DNA of 64,000 nucleotides from an uncultured Cedecea sp. (lineage in GTDB: Bacteria; Pseudomonadota; Gammaproteobacteria; Enterobacterales; Enterobacteriaceae). The notes under the pieces were generated by a model, which did not search any database, was not told the DNA's origin, and worked only from the letters and a program-made list of their open reading frames with translations. Shown here in pieces: positions 48,903 through 59,306 of this stretch. The first letter of the stretch is position 1. Each line of letters opens with the position of its first letter. The translations under genes and the position numbers were made by a program. The stretch covers positions 27,927 through 91,926 of the forward strand of contig NZ_CANMLV010000019.1 of the NCBI RefSeq assembly GCF_947498825.1, written 5' to 3'.

Positions 48903-49010
48903 GGCATCACTTCTGCGAAGTGATATCGGATATATACCAGTTTTAGCGCACGGCTCGTAGATGAGCCATTTCCCTGGACCGAACACAGGATTCGTGTTTG
49001 GTCTCTTTTT
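48903..49010 (+). ncRNA. sdsR: SdsR (RyeB) small RNA
   Basis: The 3' two thirds match E. coli SdsR: TTTTAGCGCACGGCTC, then GAGCCATTTCCCTGGACCGA, and the terminator hairpin CCGAACAC/GTGTTTGG followed by TCTCTTTTT. The 5' end is different and folds as a hairpin ATCACTTC/GAAGTGAT. The start is uncertain by about 25 bases: sigmaS-like CTATGCT at 48868 would give a longer form. Location next to yebY is conserved. SdsR is a sigmaS-dependent Hfq/ProQ-binding sRNA that represses mutS and outer membrane protein mRNAs. Confidence 0.9.
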
Positions 49011-49175
49011 ATCTGATTGTTTTTCAATTCTATTTTTAAACTTATATATTGCACGAAAAAACCACGAAATGAAGACTATTAATCCATCGGTAGTTTTATT
49101 AAAAAATACAGGTAATGTTATTAACAGATTTTTGGGCTGATAATAATATTTTTCTGTCGGAGGTATTTCCGCTCC

Positions 49176-49403
49176 TTAGCGATCGTGGTGCGGGAAAAAT
49201 CCCTGGATTATCCAGCCAAGTAAACGAAAAGCGCAGTAGATAAAAACAGACAGTGTTGCTGCCAGAGCAAAGTACCATGGCGAAACGCTACCTGGTGAAC
49301 TGGCATTAATTTCACTCATTAGCAGTAGTGAAAAAGACAGAAAACACAGTGCTCCGATAATAAGCCCTATTCTGTGACAGCTTCGACGAATACCTGCTTG
49401 CAT
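49176..49403 (-). CDS. Small two-helix membrane protein, unknown
   Basis: A 75-residue protein with two hydrophobic helices (IGLIIGALCFLSFSLLLM and WYFALAATLSVFIYCAFRLL) and a basic N-terminus. AGGAGAAC lies ahead of the ATG. No family recognised. It lies between sdsR and a SulP transporter gene, where E. coli has pphA. Confidence 0.55.
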   Translation of the reverse strand: MQAGIRRSCHRIGLIIGALCFLSFSLLLMSEINASSPGSVSPWYFALAATLSVFIYCAFRLLGWIIQGFFPHHDR

Positions 49404-49725
49404 AATCGTTCTCCTGTATATTCCCGAGGTACTTCACGTTGTCAGGGAAGTTTGTATGCGTTCCGTGGATCACAATGTTTAGCTATTCTCATCGACGGAT
49501 ATACAAGCAACGTGAACTGTTTTGGGTATAGGAAGCTTTCTGCCCTGCTTTGAGTATAACAAACTCTACAGAATAGCTGAGAATAAAAACGGTTTCTCTT
49601 CGCCTAAAAATGCTTTCTTATACTGAAAAGCTCGCTTCAAAACAGACCGGGTATTACACTCTGCCTCCTCCTTTATACATTGCCCTGTGGGGGATGTATA
49701 TGACACTTTAACGCTGTATTTTATT
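49404..49725. other. Intergenic stretch with repeat element
   Basis: Contains the palindromic repeat 49417-49530 and then the upstream region of the SulP gene. No gene seen. Confidence 0.5.
49417..49530. repeat. Palindromic intergenic repeat, complete copy
   Basis: Ends TATATTCCCGAGG...TTCACGTTG and CAACGTGAACTGTTTTGGGTATA are inverted repeats. 114 bp, same length as the copy at 11551. Confidence 0.85.
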
Positions 49726-51222
49726 ATGACAAAACACGCCCATATTATTACCCGGCATGCCCAGGAGAATAGCCTCCGCAGTGTGCTACGTTCGCCACGT
49801 CTGATACAGCGGGAAGTCCTGGCCGGGGTCATTACTGCCCTGGCGTTGATCCCTGAGGTTATCTCTTTTTCTGTGATTGCCGGCGTTGACCCGAAGGTCA
49901 GCCTGATAGCCTCGATTGTGTTGTGTTTTAGCCTGTCAATACTGGGTGGCCGTCCAGCGATGGTAACGGCTGCTGCCGGATCTGTCGCACTGGTGATTGC
50001 TCCCCTGGTACAGCTTCACGGGGTTGGCTATATCTTACCTGCCGTGGTACTGGCCGGTGTGATTCAAATACTGTTTGGTGTTACAGGGTTGGCGCGAATG
50101 ATGCGTTACATTCCTCTGTCAGTTATGAACGGTTTTGTCAATGCACTGGCGATTCTGATCTTCTTTGCCCAGATGCCTCACGTCTGGGGAAAAGGGCCGC
50201 TTATCTGGGGGTTGCTTGCCGTCACGCTGATGATAGTTTTACTGTTACCCAGAGTACTGAAGTCTGTCCCTGCTCCGTTAGTGGCCGTCGTGCTGATAAC
50301 CACAGTCACCTTGGTGATGGGGTGGACAGTTCCGGTGGTACAAGATATTGGTGGCATGAAACCGGGGTTGCCTGGGTTAACTGAATGGATAGTGCCGCTC
50401 AATTTCACCACGCTGAGTATTATCTGGCCTTGTGCTCTGAGCGTTGCTTTTGTCGGTTTGATGGAGTCATTACTGACTGCCAAACTGGTCGATGCGATGA
50501 CGGATACGCCTTCCAGTAAACGGCGTGAATGCTGGGGCTTGGGTGTGGGAAATATTTTTGCCGGATTTTATGGTGGCATCGCTGGTTGCGCGATGATAGG
50601 GCAAACGATGGTTAACGTCGAGCTAGGGAAGGGGCGTACCCGGCTGTCCACGATCTCTGCCGCTATCGTATTACTCTTACTGGTCACTGCATTAAGTGAC
50701 GTGATGGCAAAAATCCCGATGGTGGTGCTGGCCGGGATCATGATGATTGTCGCGGTAAAAACGCTTAACTGGCACAATATTTCACCTTCGATGTTACGTC
50801 GGATGCCATTATCAGAAACGCTGGTGATGTTGGTCACAGTGGCTATCACTGTCTCCACCGATAATCTGGCACTCGGTGTGCTCGGCGGCGTTATTTTCGC
50901 CATGATACTGTTTGCTCGTCGTATTGCCCATGTTGTAAAAGCGCAGCGCCAGTTGTCACCTGGCGGCGATACGGTTACGTATGAAATTCGTGGTCCGTTG
51001 TTTTTTGCCAGCAGTAATGACCTGGTGGAACATTTCCAGTATGCCGATGATCCTTCGCGGGTGGTTATCGATCTGACCCACGCCCAAATCTGGGATGCCT
51101 CAACGGTGGCAATACTTGATACCATCACGACACGCTATCAGCGTTATCAGACAGAGGTAGAAATTATCGGGCTGGATACGCGTAGTACCGATTTCCATCA
51201 GCGTTTAACCGGGAAAGTATAA
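49726..51222 (+). CDS. SulP-family anion transporter with STAS domain
   Basis: A 498-residue protein from ATG 49726 (an in-frame GTG/ATG upstream is possible). About 11-12 membrane helices with the SulP signature region ALALIPEVISFSVIAGVDPK near residue 40 and, after residue 400, a C-terminal STAS domain (YEIRGPLFFASSNDLVEHF and VVIDLTHAQIWDASTVAI). Family members carry sulfate, bicarbonate or dicarboxylates. Substrate unknown. It is in an accessory stretch between sdsR and yebW. Confidence 0.88.
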   Translation: MTKHAHIITRHAQENSLRSVLRSPRLIQREVLAGVITALALIPEVISFSVIAGVDPKVSLIASIVLCFSLSILGGRPAMVTAAAGSVALVIAPLVQLHGVGYILPAVVLAGVIQILFGVTGLARMMRYIPLSVMNGFVNALAILIFFAQMPHVWGKGPLIWGLLAVTLMIVLLLPRVLKSVPAPLVAVVLITTVTLVMGWTVPVVQDIGGMKPGLPGLTEWIVPLNFTTLSIIWPCALSVAFVGLMESLLTAKLVDAMTDTPSSKRRECWGLGVGNIFAGFYGGIAGCAMIGQTMVNVELGKGRTRLSTISAAIVLLLLVTALSDVMAKIPMVVLAGIMMIVAVKTLNWHNISPSMLRRMPLSETLVMLVTVAITVSTDNLALGVLGGVIFAMILFARRIAHVVKAQRQLSPGGDTVTYEIRGPLFFASSNDLVEHFQYADDPSRVVIDLTHAQIWDASTVAILDTITTRYQRYQTEVEIIGLDTRSTDFHQRLTGKV

Positions 51223-51526
51223 TGAACTGCGGTTATTTATGCCTGTGTCGGGGCTAAATAACCTGATGTTCAGTTGGCTGACAGTCTTTTTTCGACTGTC
51301 AGCCAGCGGATTCTGTGTTAACAGAATTTATTGCTAAAAATGCGAACCGGGTAGCAAATAATTAATATTTTTAGCTGAAACAACAACCATTAAGCCATGA
51401 TGCTGGCGAATTAAACATTGCTGTAACATTTATATTGCGATCTATTGCTAAACATTTTAAATCTAATATATGACCTGCCGAAAAGGGAGGATTAACCGAT
51501 TTAATAAGCAACAGGATGCCCTCCCT
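51223..51526. other. Intergenic stretch with hairpin
   Basis: Holds the hairpin at 51276-51304 and the upstream region of the MFS gene. No gene seen. Confidence 0.5.
51276..51304 (+). terminator. Hairpin after the SulP gene
   Basis: GGCTGACAGTC and GACTGTCAGCC form a perfect 11-bp stem with a T-rich 7-base loop. No T-tract follows, so efficiency is uncertain. Confidence 0.6.
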
Positions 51527-52774
51527 ATGAGCACTGAATCTGCACGCGTCAGCGCTGCAGCACCGACGTTTTTTCAAACGGTAAAAACTTTTCCACTCAC
51601 CGTTGTGATGTTGTTATTTTTTACTCTGGTTATCCGTTTTAGCTATTTTATGGCCTGGCCGTTTCTCGGCATCATTATGACCCGTGATTATCAAATGTCT
51701 CCGGTTGCTATTGGTCTGTCGATGACCGGGAGTGCTTTACTTGCGGTAATACTGGGAATTTATGGTGGCAAAATATCGGATAGTCTGGGACGTCGGGGTA
51801 TTTTATCCCTCGGTTGTGCTTTTTCTTTTATCGGTTATGCCTTACTGGCGCTGGCCAGCAATATGGGAGTATTTATTGCCGGATTACTGACTGTCGGCGT
51901 CTGTTTTGCCTGGGTTGATCCGCCAATGCGTGCTTTGATGAGTGATTTACTTGGGGATAAACGACGTCGCGCGCTGGCGCTACAAATTCGTTATTATTTG
52001 ATTAACCTCGGTGCAGTGACCGGCCCGCTGGTAGGGATTGCCTGGGGACTGACATCCCAGAAAGGAACCTTTCTGATAACGGCATTAAGTTATTTGCCTT
52101 TCCTGGTCTGGTTATTACTGTTTGTTCCCAAGGGCAGAATGACTTCAACGGGTGGCAGCCATGAAGCGCCAGTGCCGTTGCCTCAAGTGCTGATGATTAT
52201 TGCCCGTGACAAGTTGTTCATCGCTGCTTTGTTATGCAGTATTTTGTGTTCCATCGTGTTTGTCCATTATGAGGCGGTGGTCCCGCTCTATTTGATGATG
52301 CTCGATGCAACGGCAGCAGTACCTTTGATAACCTTAATTCTTGTGACCAATGCCAGTACGGTACTGATAGCACAGATATTTTTAGTCCGGTTACTGGCTC
52401 AGATGGCGATCTCGAAACGCATTTTACTGGGTAGCAGTATTTTTGCGCTGTCGCAGTTGGGTTTTCTGGCCATCGGTAATACCGATCCACTGTTATGGTT
52501 TTGTGTGACGGTCGTGTTCAGTATCGGAGAGGCTATTCTTATGCCTAACCTCAATATTCTGTTGGATCAGCTGGCCCCGGCTGAGCATCGTGGTGCTTAT
52601 ATGGGAGCTTCTTCACTCCAGACACTGGGGATAGCGATAGGTCCTTTAATCGGTGGGGTATTACTCACTTTAACGGGCTCCGGGGTTTTTATGGGTACCT
52701 TATTCTTCAGCTTGTTGCTGGGGGCCATTATTTTCTGTTCACGGAGCGGTATTCAAAAACGCCTTCAGGAATAA
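51527..52774 (+). CDS. MFS transporter (DHA1-type)
   Basis: The ATG at 51527 gives 415 residues with about 12 membrane helices. The loop 2-3 motif reads GGKISDSLGRRGILSLG, the MFS motif A. The sequence resembles drug:proton antiporters (MdtH-like) but the substrate is unknown. A GNAT gene follows 18 bp after the stop and is probably co-transcribed. Confidence 0.85.
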   Translation: MSTESARVSAAAPTFFQTVKTFPLTVVMLLFFTLVIRFSYFMAWPFLGIIMTRDYQMSPVAIGLSMTGSALLAVILGIYGGKISDSLGRRGILSLGCAFSFIGYALLALASNMGVFIAGLLTVGVCFAWVDPPMRALMSDLLGDKRRRALALQIRYYLINLGAVTGPLVGIAWGLTSQKGTFLITALSYLPFLVWLLLFVPKGRMTSTGGSHEAPVPLPQVLMIIARDKLFIAALLCSILCSIVFVHYEAVVPLYLMMLDATAAVPLITLILVTNASTVLIAQIFLVRLLAQMAISKRILLGSSIFALSQLGFLAIGNTDPLLWFCVTVVFSIGEAILMPNLNILLDQLAPAEHRGAYMGASSLQTLGIAIGPLIGGVLLTLTGSGVFMGTLFFSLLLGAIIFCSRSGIQKRLQE

Positions 52775-52792
52775 CAACGCAAGGAACAATTT

Positions 52793-53323
52793 ATGTTGAC
52801 TCAGGCTCCGACCCTGGAAACGGCGAGATTGCGCTTACGCCAGTTAACCCTCAATGATTATGATGCGCTGGTCGCATACTGGGCAAGCCCGGATACGGTC
52901 AAATATATTGGCAGCGGGCAACCGCAAGATAGTGAGATGAGTTGGGGAAGGTTGCTGCGCTATATCGGGCACTGGCAGCTTCTGGGATATGGCTACTGGG
53001 CCGTTTGTGAAAAGGAGACGGATCTGCTTGTTGGTACTATGGGTATTCAAAACCAGAAGCGGAATTTAACACCTGCTCTGGAATATCCGGAAGCCGGGTG
53101 GACACTCAGCCCGACGGCCTGTGGCAAGGGCTATGCGACGGAAGCCTTGACTGCGATTCTTGCATGGGCAGATGACACCTTTGCCGGGCCGGTATGCTGT
53201 ATTATTGATGATGAAAACGTGCCTTCGCTTCGGCTGGCTGAACGGCTGGGATTTCAGTTCAGACATTATGCGGAGTACCATAACAAAAAGGTTCGTATGT
53301 TGGTGCGTCCGTTAGCGGGCTAA
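52793..53323 (+). CDS. RimJ/RimL-type GNAT acetyltransferase
   Basis: A 176-residue GNAT protein starting LETARLRLRQLTLNDYDAL, the RimJ/RimL pattern, with ACGKGYATEAL as acetyl-CoA loop and NVPSLRLAERLGFQ. Such enzymes acetylate N-terminal amines of ribosomal proteins or small molecules. It follows the MFS gene closely; co-expression with an exporter could mean detoxification by acetylation plus efflux, which is inference. Confidence 0.85.
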   Translation: MLTQAPTLETARLRLRQLTLNDYDALVAYWASPDTVKYIGSGQPQDSEMSWGRLLRYIGHWQLLGYGYWAVCEKETDLLVGTMGIQNQKRNLTPALEYPEAGWTLSPTACGKGYATEALTAILAWADDTFAGPVCCIIDDENVPSLRLAERLGFQFRHYAEYHNKKVRMLVRPLAG

Positions 53324-53385
53324 TAATCAGCATCTGTTTGTCATACGCAAATAGCCCGGACCGGTGTCTGTCCCGCAAATCATGG

Positions 53386-53411
53386 AGCCTGCCTGTGTTC
53401 ACAGGCAGGCT
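53386..53411. terminator. Hairpin between the GNAT gene and yebW
   Basis: AGCCTGCCTGT and ACAGGCAGGCT form a perfect 11-bp stem with a 4-base loop, in the convergent gap. No clear T-tract on either side. Confidence 0.6.
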
Positions 53412-53442
53412 GAACTTGGTGCCTACAAGTCATTCGAATCTT

Positions 53443-53628
53443 CTAGATGTACTCTTGAGCAGGCCGCCAAAAATTGTCATGCACCTCATCCAGTGGATAG
53501 CAACCGCCACGGCGGATACGCTGCTCATCCATCACGGCCAGGCATTGCTCCTCAGTTTTGAGAATTTCAACGACAAAATCATCGCAGCCCCCGTGTAAAT
53601 AACAAACAAAAATAACCAAGGCAAACAT
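53443..53628 (-). CDS. yebW: Small protein YebW
   Basis: The ATG at 53628 (or 53634) opens a 61-residue protein MFALVIFVCYLHGGCDDFVV... ending FWRPAQEY then I. It aligns along its whole length with E. coli YebW (63 residues), including conserved cysteines at CYLHGGC, EEQC and GGC. Function unknown. In E. coli it follows rsmF and yebV; yebV is not found here. Confidence 0.88.
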   Translation of the reverse strand: MFALVIFVCYLHGGCDDFVVEILKTEEQCLAVMDEQRIRRGGCYPLDEVHDNFWRPAQEYI

Positions 53629-53737
53629 TATCATCTCGCTATTGCTTGAATGGATAAGCGAAAAAAGCGGCAACCAAGCTTGATGCCTTCTTTTAGCCTG
53701 GTTGCTATCACCAAAATAACAAGGAAAAAAGCTAATT

Positions 53738-55183
53738 TTATCCTGATATCTGGGTGGTAAATAGTTTTCCATCACGAACCAGTTCACGAGGGTAGCTATT
53801 TTTCAGCCGTGAACCGACTTTCCGGGCCAGTCCTAAGGGTTGCCCTTGGAAAGTGACTATCACCTCATCGCTTAAAACTGAGGTTTCGGGATAAATATCC
53901 TGGCCTCGATACCAGCTTTCGGCCTCAGCCGTCGTCAGGGCAAAGCACAGAGGATTATTAGCTTTTGCCAGGGCAATCACTGCCTCGTGCTGCCAACGAT
54001 ACCCTTTATTATGCTGTTCGGCTAACTTTAAACCAATACGTGAGAAGCGAACTTGGTTTAGCAAAGGTTCTATCTCAGAGGGAAAAAGCCAAATTTCTTT
54101 ATCGCGCTGCCAGAGTGTCAGTGCGTTAGTAACCTGCAATCCTGATTTAGCTGCGGCACGGGTAACTTGCTCAGCCGCGGCGCTTTTCATGCGTACAAAC
54201 GGAAATTTACCGAGTTTATATCCGGGTTTGTCTAATGGTTCAACCGATGCTGTTTTACGCAGGCGGGCGACAAAGAACCCCTCGCAATCATAGATTTGTG
54301 GGAAAACATGTAAAAAACCTTCGGGGGTGACGGCTCGTTTGGCATCAGGGAACAGGTCGTTGAGCGGCTCTATCTCTACTGCGTCCGGATAACGAGCTTT
54401 GAGCCAGAAGCAGATCTGCTGATTTTCTGCCGGATTCAGCGTACAGGTTGAATACACCAGGGTTCCGCCTGGGCGCAAAGCGTGAAATGCACTATCAATC
54501 AGGGCCATTTGTGTGCTGGCAATCTCTTGTGTGCTTTCGTATGACCAGTTACGCAAGGCATCAGGATCTTTACGTACAACCCCTTCACCGGAGCAGGGGG
54601 CATCAAGGAGTACGGCGTCAAAAGCTTCGGGGGTTGCGGCCCCAAAAACGCGACCATCAAAATGGGTGAGGGCGACATTACTTATCCCGCAACGACTGAT
54701 ATTCGCATGTAAGACTTTTACCCGGCTGGCAGAGTATTCATTGGCGAGGATAGCGCCTTTATTCCCCATATGGGCGGCAATTTGCGTGGTTTTTGACCCC
54801 GGTGCGGCTGCCATATCGATAATACGTTGTGGCCTGTCTTGCCCGTAAAATAATGCGCTAACAGGAAGCATTGAACTGGCTTCCTGGATATAGAACAGGC
54901 CGCTTAAATGTTCCGCGGTGCTCCCTAAAGGTAATGTGTCATCATCGCGTTCAATCCAGAAACCTTCTGCGCACCAAGGTACAGGCGTCAACCGCCAGCC
55001 GTAAGGTTCAACCAGCAGGAGAAATTCACTGACAGATATTTTAAGTGTATTAACACGTAAACTGCGGCGCAGTGGACGGTGGCAGGCAGCGATAAAACTA
55101 TCAAGGGACAGAGAAGCAGGCATAGCCTGATTTATCATATCGAGAAAAGGTTGTGGCAGGTAAGCAGAGTTGGATTGAGCCAT
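53738..55183 (-). CDS. rsmF: 16S rRNA m5C1407 methyltransferase RsmF
   Basis: A 481-residue RNA m5C methyltransferase (E. coli RsmF 479). SAM-binding motif [16 protein letters not shown]; the two catalytic cysteines are in [10 protein letters not shown] and VYSTCTLNP. The C-terminal region (RQDKE-like [26 protein letters not shown]) matches the RsmF extension. It methylates C1407 of 16S rRNA in the 30S subunit. A terminator-type hairpin abuts its start codon, leaving no obvious ribosome-binding site. Confidence 0.95.
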   Translation of the reverse strand: MAQSNSAYLPQPFLDMINQAMPASLSLDSFIAACHRPLRRSLRVNTLKISVSEFLLLVEPYGWRLTPVPWCAEGFWIERDDDTLPLGSTAEHLSGLFYIQEASSMLPVSALFYGQDRPQRIIDMAAAPGSKTTQIAAHMGNKGAILANEYSASRVKVLHANISRCGISNVALTHFDGRVFGAATPEAFDAVLLDAPCSGEGVVRKDPDALRNWSYESTQEIASTQMALIDSAFHALRPGGTLVYSTCTLNPAENQQICFWLKARYPDAVEIEPLNDLFPDAKRAVTPEGFLHVFPQIYDCEGFFVARLRKTASVEPLDKPGYKLGKFPFVRMKSAAAEQVTRAAAKSGLQVTNALTLWQRDKEIWLFPSEIEPLLNQVRFSRIGLKLAEQHNKGYRWQHEAVIALAKANNPLCFALTTAEAESWYRGQDIYPETSVLSDEVIVTFQGQPLGLARKVGSRLKNSYPRELVRDGKLFTTQISG

Positions 55184-55214
55184 AAAAGGCGCCCCATGGG
55201 AGAATAAGGGGCGC
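55184..55214 (-). terminator. Hairpin between letB and rsmF
   Basis: Minus strand reads GCGCCCC, a 12-base loop, GGGGCGC, CTTTT and then the rsmF ATG. It looks like a terminator of letA-letB that runs into the rsmF translation start. Confidence 0.65.
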
Positions 55215-55254
55215 AGTTTAGCATAAAGCTCTGGTTATTCGCATTAACCAGGAT

Positions 55255-57888
55255 TTAACGTGGCAGGGCCGTTCCCCACTGACGCCACTCTTTTGGCTCA
55301 TTTTCTTCCAGCAGGAAGTGCTTTCCGGCTTTAGAGCGCGGCGCAAGCGGAACACCTGGTGGTGTGGCAAAAGCAATTCCGCCACGAATAAACTGATTAA
55401 AGGTGCCCGTTTTCACCACGCCGCCGGTCAGGCCAAAATCGAGAGTATAGCCAGAAGCAAGCCAGAACACGGAACTGTCACGGACCAAATGCTGATAGCG
55501 GGTACTGACACGTAAATTCAACAGTACCCGGTCAGACAGTTCGCCGAGTTTCATTCCCGCAACCGTACCGACTTCTATGCCACGGAACAGTACCGGAGTA
55601 CCAATATTTAGAGCACCGGCTTCGGGGACTTCCAGCACAATACTCAACCCATCAGCATAACGAGAGTCACTGATAGAGGCAGCCTGCAGCTCAAAAACAC
55701 GCTGTGAATTACCGGTGCCGGGCTCGGCATTGATATAAGGCTGGATAATTGTGTCAAGATTATCCACTCCGGCAGCTGAAATCTGCGGTGTCACAACGGA
55801 GAAGCGGCTGCCCCCTTTAGAGAAGGCCGTAACATACTCAGGATATAAAACCGCCTTAGCGACGACCTCTTTACGGGATTGTCCAAGTTCCATGGAGTCC
55901 AGCTGACCGATATTGATCCCCAGATAACGAATTGGCATTCCGACCGACAGTTTACCGGCATCAAAAGTACGCAGCAGGATCTGACTTCCCACCGCTCTGG
56001 CTGCGGTTTCAGAAGCAAACAGAATGCGTTTACCGTTTTTGGCAACGCCTTCTCCAGCGCCTTTCAGATTATCAAAGCTAATCGCTCCTTTTAAGGCTCG
56101 CGATAGCGGTACTGCCTGAACGCTCAAACCGCTGCCATTTAACTGAACTTTTGCACCCCCCTCAGCCCAGAACACACTGCCTGATGTCAGTAAATGGCGA
56201 TACTCAGGTTTGATATGAACATTGATTTCGAAATTATCCTCCAGCGGACGAACGCTGATGATGCTACCGACTTCAAATTTACGATACAGAACCACAGAAC
56301 CCGTCTGAATATCTGGCAGGCTGCTGGCGGTAAGGGTGAGCGTTGTCGTCGGTTGCGGTGTCAGGCTGTTTTCACGCGCTTTTTCAAGATTAGCGAACAG
56401 CGGATAGGTGGTTTTTACCTCTCCCTTACTTCCCGGAAGAATACGTATCCCCCCGGAGAGCCACTCACTGGTACTGGCTCCGAGCATTTCCACGCCATCA
56501 ATACCCACTTTGACATCAAAGCGGCTATTCACGACAAATTTACTGTCGCCCTGAATCAGAGCACGGTATTGCGGATCGATAGTAATAACAAAACTGACGC
56601 CTTTATCTGACAGGGTTCGTTCGATAATTTGCCCAACCTGTACCCCGCGCAGGATCAGTGGTTGTCCGACATCAATACCATAGCTTTCAGGTGCCGTGAG
56701 TGTCAGCGTTAAGACATTAGGCTGTTGTAGCGGGCTTTCAGCGCCAGGAAGTACGGTGAAATGGTGCTGCGGTTCACCTTCACCGGGTATGAGTTCAAGT
56801 GTTGCACCGGTTAATAAACGACTAAGAGCCGGATTGTTCAATGAAACCTTTGGTTGTTCTAAGGTAATACGCGTACCGGTACGCATTAAATTGACAACAC
56901 TCGGGTCAATCACTAGCTCCCCCGTCACACTGCTGTCAGGGTTGAGTGTCATTTGTGTCAGAGAACCTACTTCCAGCCCTTGGTACATTAACTTTGTTGA
57001 TCCGGCATTCAGACCATTACCTCCAGGTAAACTCAGGGTAATATTGACGCCGCGCTGGCTATGGGCCAGATCTTCAAATAGCGTGAAGTTGTCATTGCTG
57101 TTTGCTTTTGGCGAATCATCAGGAGAGTCAAACGCAATGGCGCCATTGACAAGTGCCGCCAGGCTTTCCAGCTGAACTTGTGCTCCGCTAAGACTAATAT
57201 CTGCTTTAACACCAGACACATTCCAGAAGCGACTGTTGGTTTTGACCAGATTAGCAAAGCGTTTGTCAATCAAAACGTCGATAGCCACGCCTTGCTTGGT
57301 TTTATCGATTTCATAATCATAAACACGACCGACCGGAATTTTTCGATAGTAGACCAAGGAACCGCTATTCAGCGACCCAAGATCCGGTGCCTGAAGATGT
57401 ATCAGTAACTCGCCATTATCCAACCGATATTTGGGCTGGGTATCAAGGGCGGTAAAATGATCCTGCGGGGAACCGCCTCCAGGCATCATACCGATATAGT
57501 TACCGCCAACCAGGGCATCCAGCCCGGATACGCCCGCCAGAGAAGCTTTGGGAGTGACCAGCCAGAATTGAGTCTCTTCCCGAAGCGCATCTTGCATATC
57601 GCTCTTAATACTGACTTTCACTTCAATTTTGCGTAAGTCATCATTCAGGCTGATACTTTTCACCATCCCAACCTCAACACCCTGATAGCGCACGGGCGTT
57701 CTGCCCGCAACAATGCCATTAGCGGAGGTAAAGTCGATAGTCACGGTGGCCCCTTGCTCCTGCCAGGCGGTCCACATTAACCAGCCACCAATCAACAGAG
57801 CAATAAAGGGGAGCAGCCAGAAGGGTGAGATCCGGCGTTTTGTTTTAATCCGAGCTTCCATCACGGAAGCAGGCGTGTCCTGAGGCAT
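55255..57888 (-). CDS. letB: Lipid transport MCE protein LetB
   Basis: The ATG at 57888 gives 877 residues ([19 protein letters not shown]), the length of E. coli YebT/LetB; the frame is open upstream within letA. One N-terminal membrane helix ([17 protein letters not shown]) and seven MCE domains, recognisable by repeated phrases such as [34 protein letters not shown] and [17 protein letters not shown]. The hexamer forms a periplasm-spanning tunnel for lipids between the membranes. The start lies 44 bp inside letA, so translation is coupled. Confidence 0.95.
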   Translation of the reverse strand: MPQDTPASVMEARIKTKRRISPFWLLPFIALLIGGWLMWTAWQEQGATVTIDFTSANGIVAGRTPVRYQGVEVGMVKSISLNDDLRKIEVKVSIKSDMQDALREETQFWLVTPKASLAGVSGLDALVGGNYIGMMPGGGSPQDHFTALDTQPKYRLDNGELLIHLQAPDLGSLNSGSLVYYRKIPVGRVYDYEIDKTKQGVAIDVLIDKRFANLVKTNSRFWNVSGVKADISLSGAQVQLESLAALVNGAIAFDSPDDSPKANSNDNFTLFEDLAHSQRGVNITLSLPGGNGLNAGSTKLMYQGLEVGSLTQMTLNPDSSVTGELVIDPSVVNLMRTGTRITLEQPKVSLNNPALSRLLTGATLELIPGEGEPQHHFTVLPGAESPLQQPNVLTLTLTAPESYGIDVGQPLILRGVQVGQIIERTLSDKGVSFVITIDPQYRALIQGDSKFVVNSRFDVKVGIDGVEMLGASTSEWLSGGIRILPGSKGEVKTTYPLFANLEKARENSLTPQPTTTLTLTASSLPDIQTGSVVLYRKFEVGSIISVRPLEDNFEINVHIKPEYRHLLTSGSVFWAEGGAKVQLNGSGLSVQAVPLSRALKGAISFDNLKGAGEGVAKNGKRILFASETAARAVGSQILLRTFDAGKLSVGMPIRYLGINIGQLDSMELGQSRKEVVAKAVLYPEYVTAFSKGGSRFSVVTPQISAAGVDNLDTIIQPYINAEPGTGNSQRVFELQAASISDSRYADGLSIVLEVPEAGALNIGTPVLFRGIEVGTVAGMKLGELSDRVLLNLRVSTRYQHLVRDSSVFWLASGYTLDFGLTGGVVKTGTFNQFIRGGIAFATPPGVPLAPRSKAGKHFLLEENEPKEWRQWGTALPR

Positions 57889-59101
57889 GTACATCCCAAA
57901 GCAGTCGACTATCAAGCCATTCGACAGCAAGCAGAGTTAAAATTACCGCCGCACCGAAATAAACGGCAGCAGGTCCCATAGTAAAAGCGAGTAACAAATC
58001 CCTATTAATCAATGTCATCATCAATGCGATAACAAATAAATCCAGCATCGACCAACGACCAATCCAGGTCACAAAACGCAACATTTTCATGCGTGTCTTA
58101 AGTCCAGGACCACAGTCTAAATGAATACTGAGTAACAGCGTAACCATGACAATGATTTTCGTGAATGGCACCAGAATACTGGCAATAAACACGATGATGG
58201 CAATCGCAATATTACTGTTCGCCAGACTAATAATACCTGAAAAAATGGTATCTTCCTGGCGCACGCCATTGACGTACAGTATCGAAATAGGTAGCAGATT
58301 AGCCGGTAGTAAGAAAATAAAAGAGGCAATCAGTGCCGCCCAGGTTTTTTGCAGACTATGGCGGCGTCGAAAGCGTAAAGGAGTATGACAGCGTGGACAA
58401 CGACCTTGCTCGTCCGCAAGAGTGGTAAAATGGCAGCCAAGACAAATACGTAAATGTGCTGGGATCGCGTATTTGCGGCGGCGAGGATAAAAACGATGCC
58501 ATAGCTGCTCTACGTTAAGGTGTATTAAGGTCAGTAAACTCAGGATAACCAAGGCAACAAAGGCAATCAGTCCGAAGCTTGGTTCGATATAGGCATAGTC
58601 ACTGACTTTAATACACGCAATGCCAATGCCGATAAGGTAGATATCCAGCATCACCCACTCTTTTAGCCGGGCTAGCATCAACAGTACAGGGCGTAGATTT
58701 ATCCCTAAAATATTACCCAGCCACAAGTAAATGATAGATAATACCAGAACAGCCGGCGCACCAATCAGGCAAAACATGACCATCGCGGCGGTAATCACAT
58801 CGCCTGCAATGGCCATCTGCCAGATACCTTGCCACAGGCTGACATCAATACGTGAGCCGAGCATGAGAATACTCAGCAAAGGAGACGTGAAAGCCAGCGG
58901 CATCAGTAGCAGCATAGCAATCGCCATAGCGCCAAGGCGAGTCAGCGACCAGTCTCGTCCGCTACGCACTTTGGCATCACAGCAAGGGCAATAGGCATTT
59001 TGTCCGGTTTTGATGGGCATAAGTAAAAACAATGCATCACATTCAGGGCAGCGCTGATAACGCCCTGAAGGCAGTGTTTGACTTAAGTTATCTATTTTCA
59101 T
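57845..59101 (-). CDS. letA: Inner membrane protein LetA (PqiA-like)
   Basis: A 418-residue protein of the PqiA/YebS family (E. coli YebS 427). Two zinc-ribbon-type clusters (RCPECDALF with [20 protein letters not shown] with CPRCHTPL) and two sets of four membrane helices. LetA is the inner membrane partner that feeds lipids to LetB. Overlaps letB by 44 bp. Confidence 0.94.
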   Translation of the reverse strand: MKIDNLSQTLPSGRYQRCPECDALFLLMPIKTGQNAYCPCCDAKVRSGRDWSLTRLGAMAIAMLLLMPLAFTSPLLSILMLGSRIDVSLWQGIWQMAIAGDVITAAMVMFCLIGAPAVLVLSIIYLWLGNILGINLRPVLLMLARLKEWVMLDIYLIGIGIACIKVSDYAYIEPSFGLIAFVALVILSLLTLIHLNVEQLWHRFYPRRRKYAIPAHLRICLGCHFTTLADEQGRCPRCHTPLRFRRRHSLQKTWAALIASFIFLLPANLLPISILYVNGVRQEDTIFSGIISLANSNIAIAIIVFIASILVPFTKIIVMVTLLLSIHLDCGPGLKTRMKMLRFVTWIGRWSMLDLFVIALMMTLINRDLLLAFTMGPAAVYFGAAVILTLLAVEWLDSRLLWDVHASGHACFRDGSSD

Positions 59102-59140
59102 CTATTGTTATCATCAGTTTACTGCGATAATTTTGGCTAA

Positions 59141-59265
59141 TACCCGTCATACTTCACGTTGCCTGGGCGTTGCCGCAGTGAGGGCTGCCGAATCACGTAG
59201 TTTATCTGCACCTGTCTGCTGGGTAAACGCAACGCCTGTAATTAACTGGAATTATTTAGGGTATA
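59141..59265. repeat. Palindromic intergenic repeat, complete copy
   Basis: TACCCGTCATACTTCACGTTG at one end and GGAATTATTTAGGGTATA at the other, about 125 bp, in the divergent gap of letA and msrC. Same family as the copies at 11551 and 49417. It must lie within or beside both promoters. Confidence 0.8.
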
Positions 59266-59306
59266 GTATGCTATGCAATTCACAATGACATCAAAATGGC
59301 AGGGTA

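Noticed and set aside
53629..53787. N-terminal extension of yebW
   Set aside because: Upstream residues have no counterpart in E. coli YebW and overlap the rsmF 3' end.
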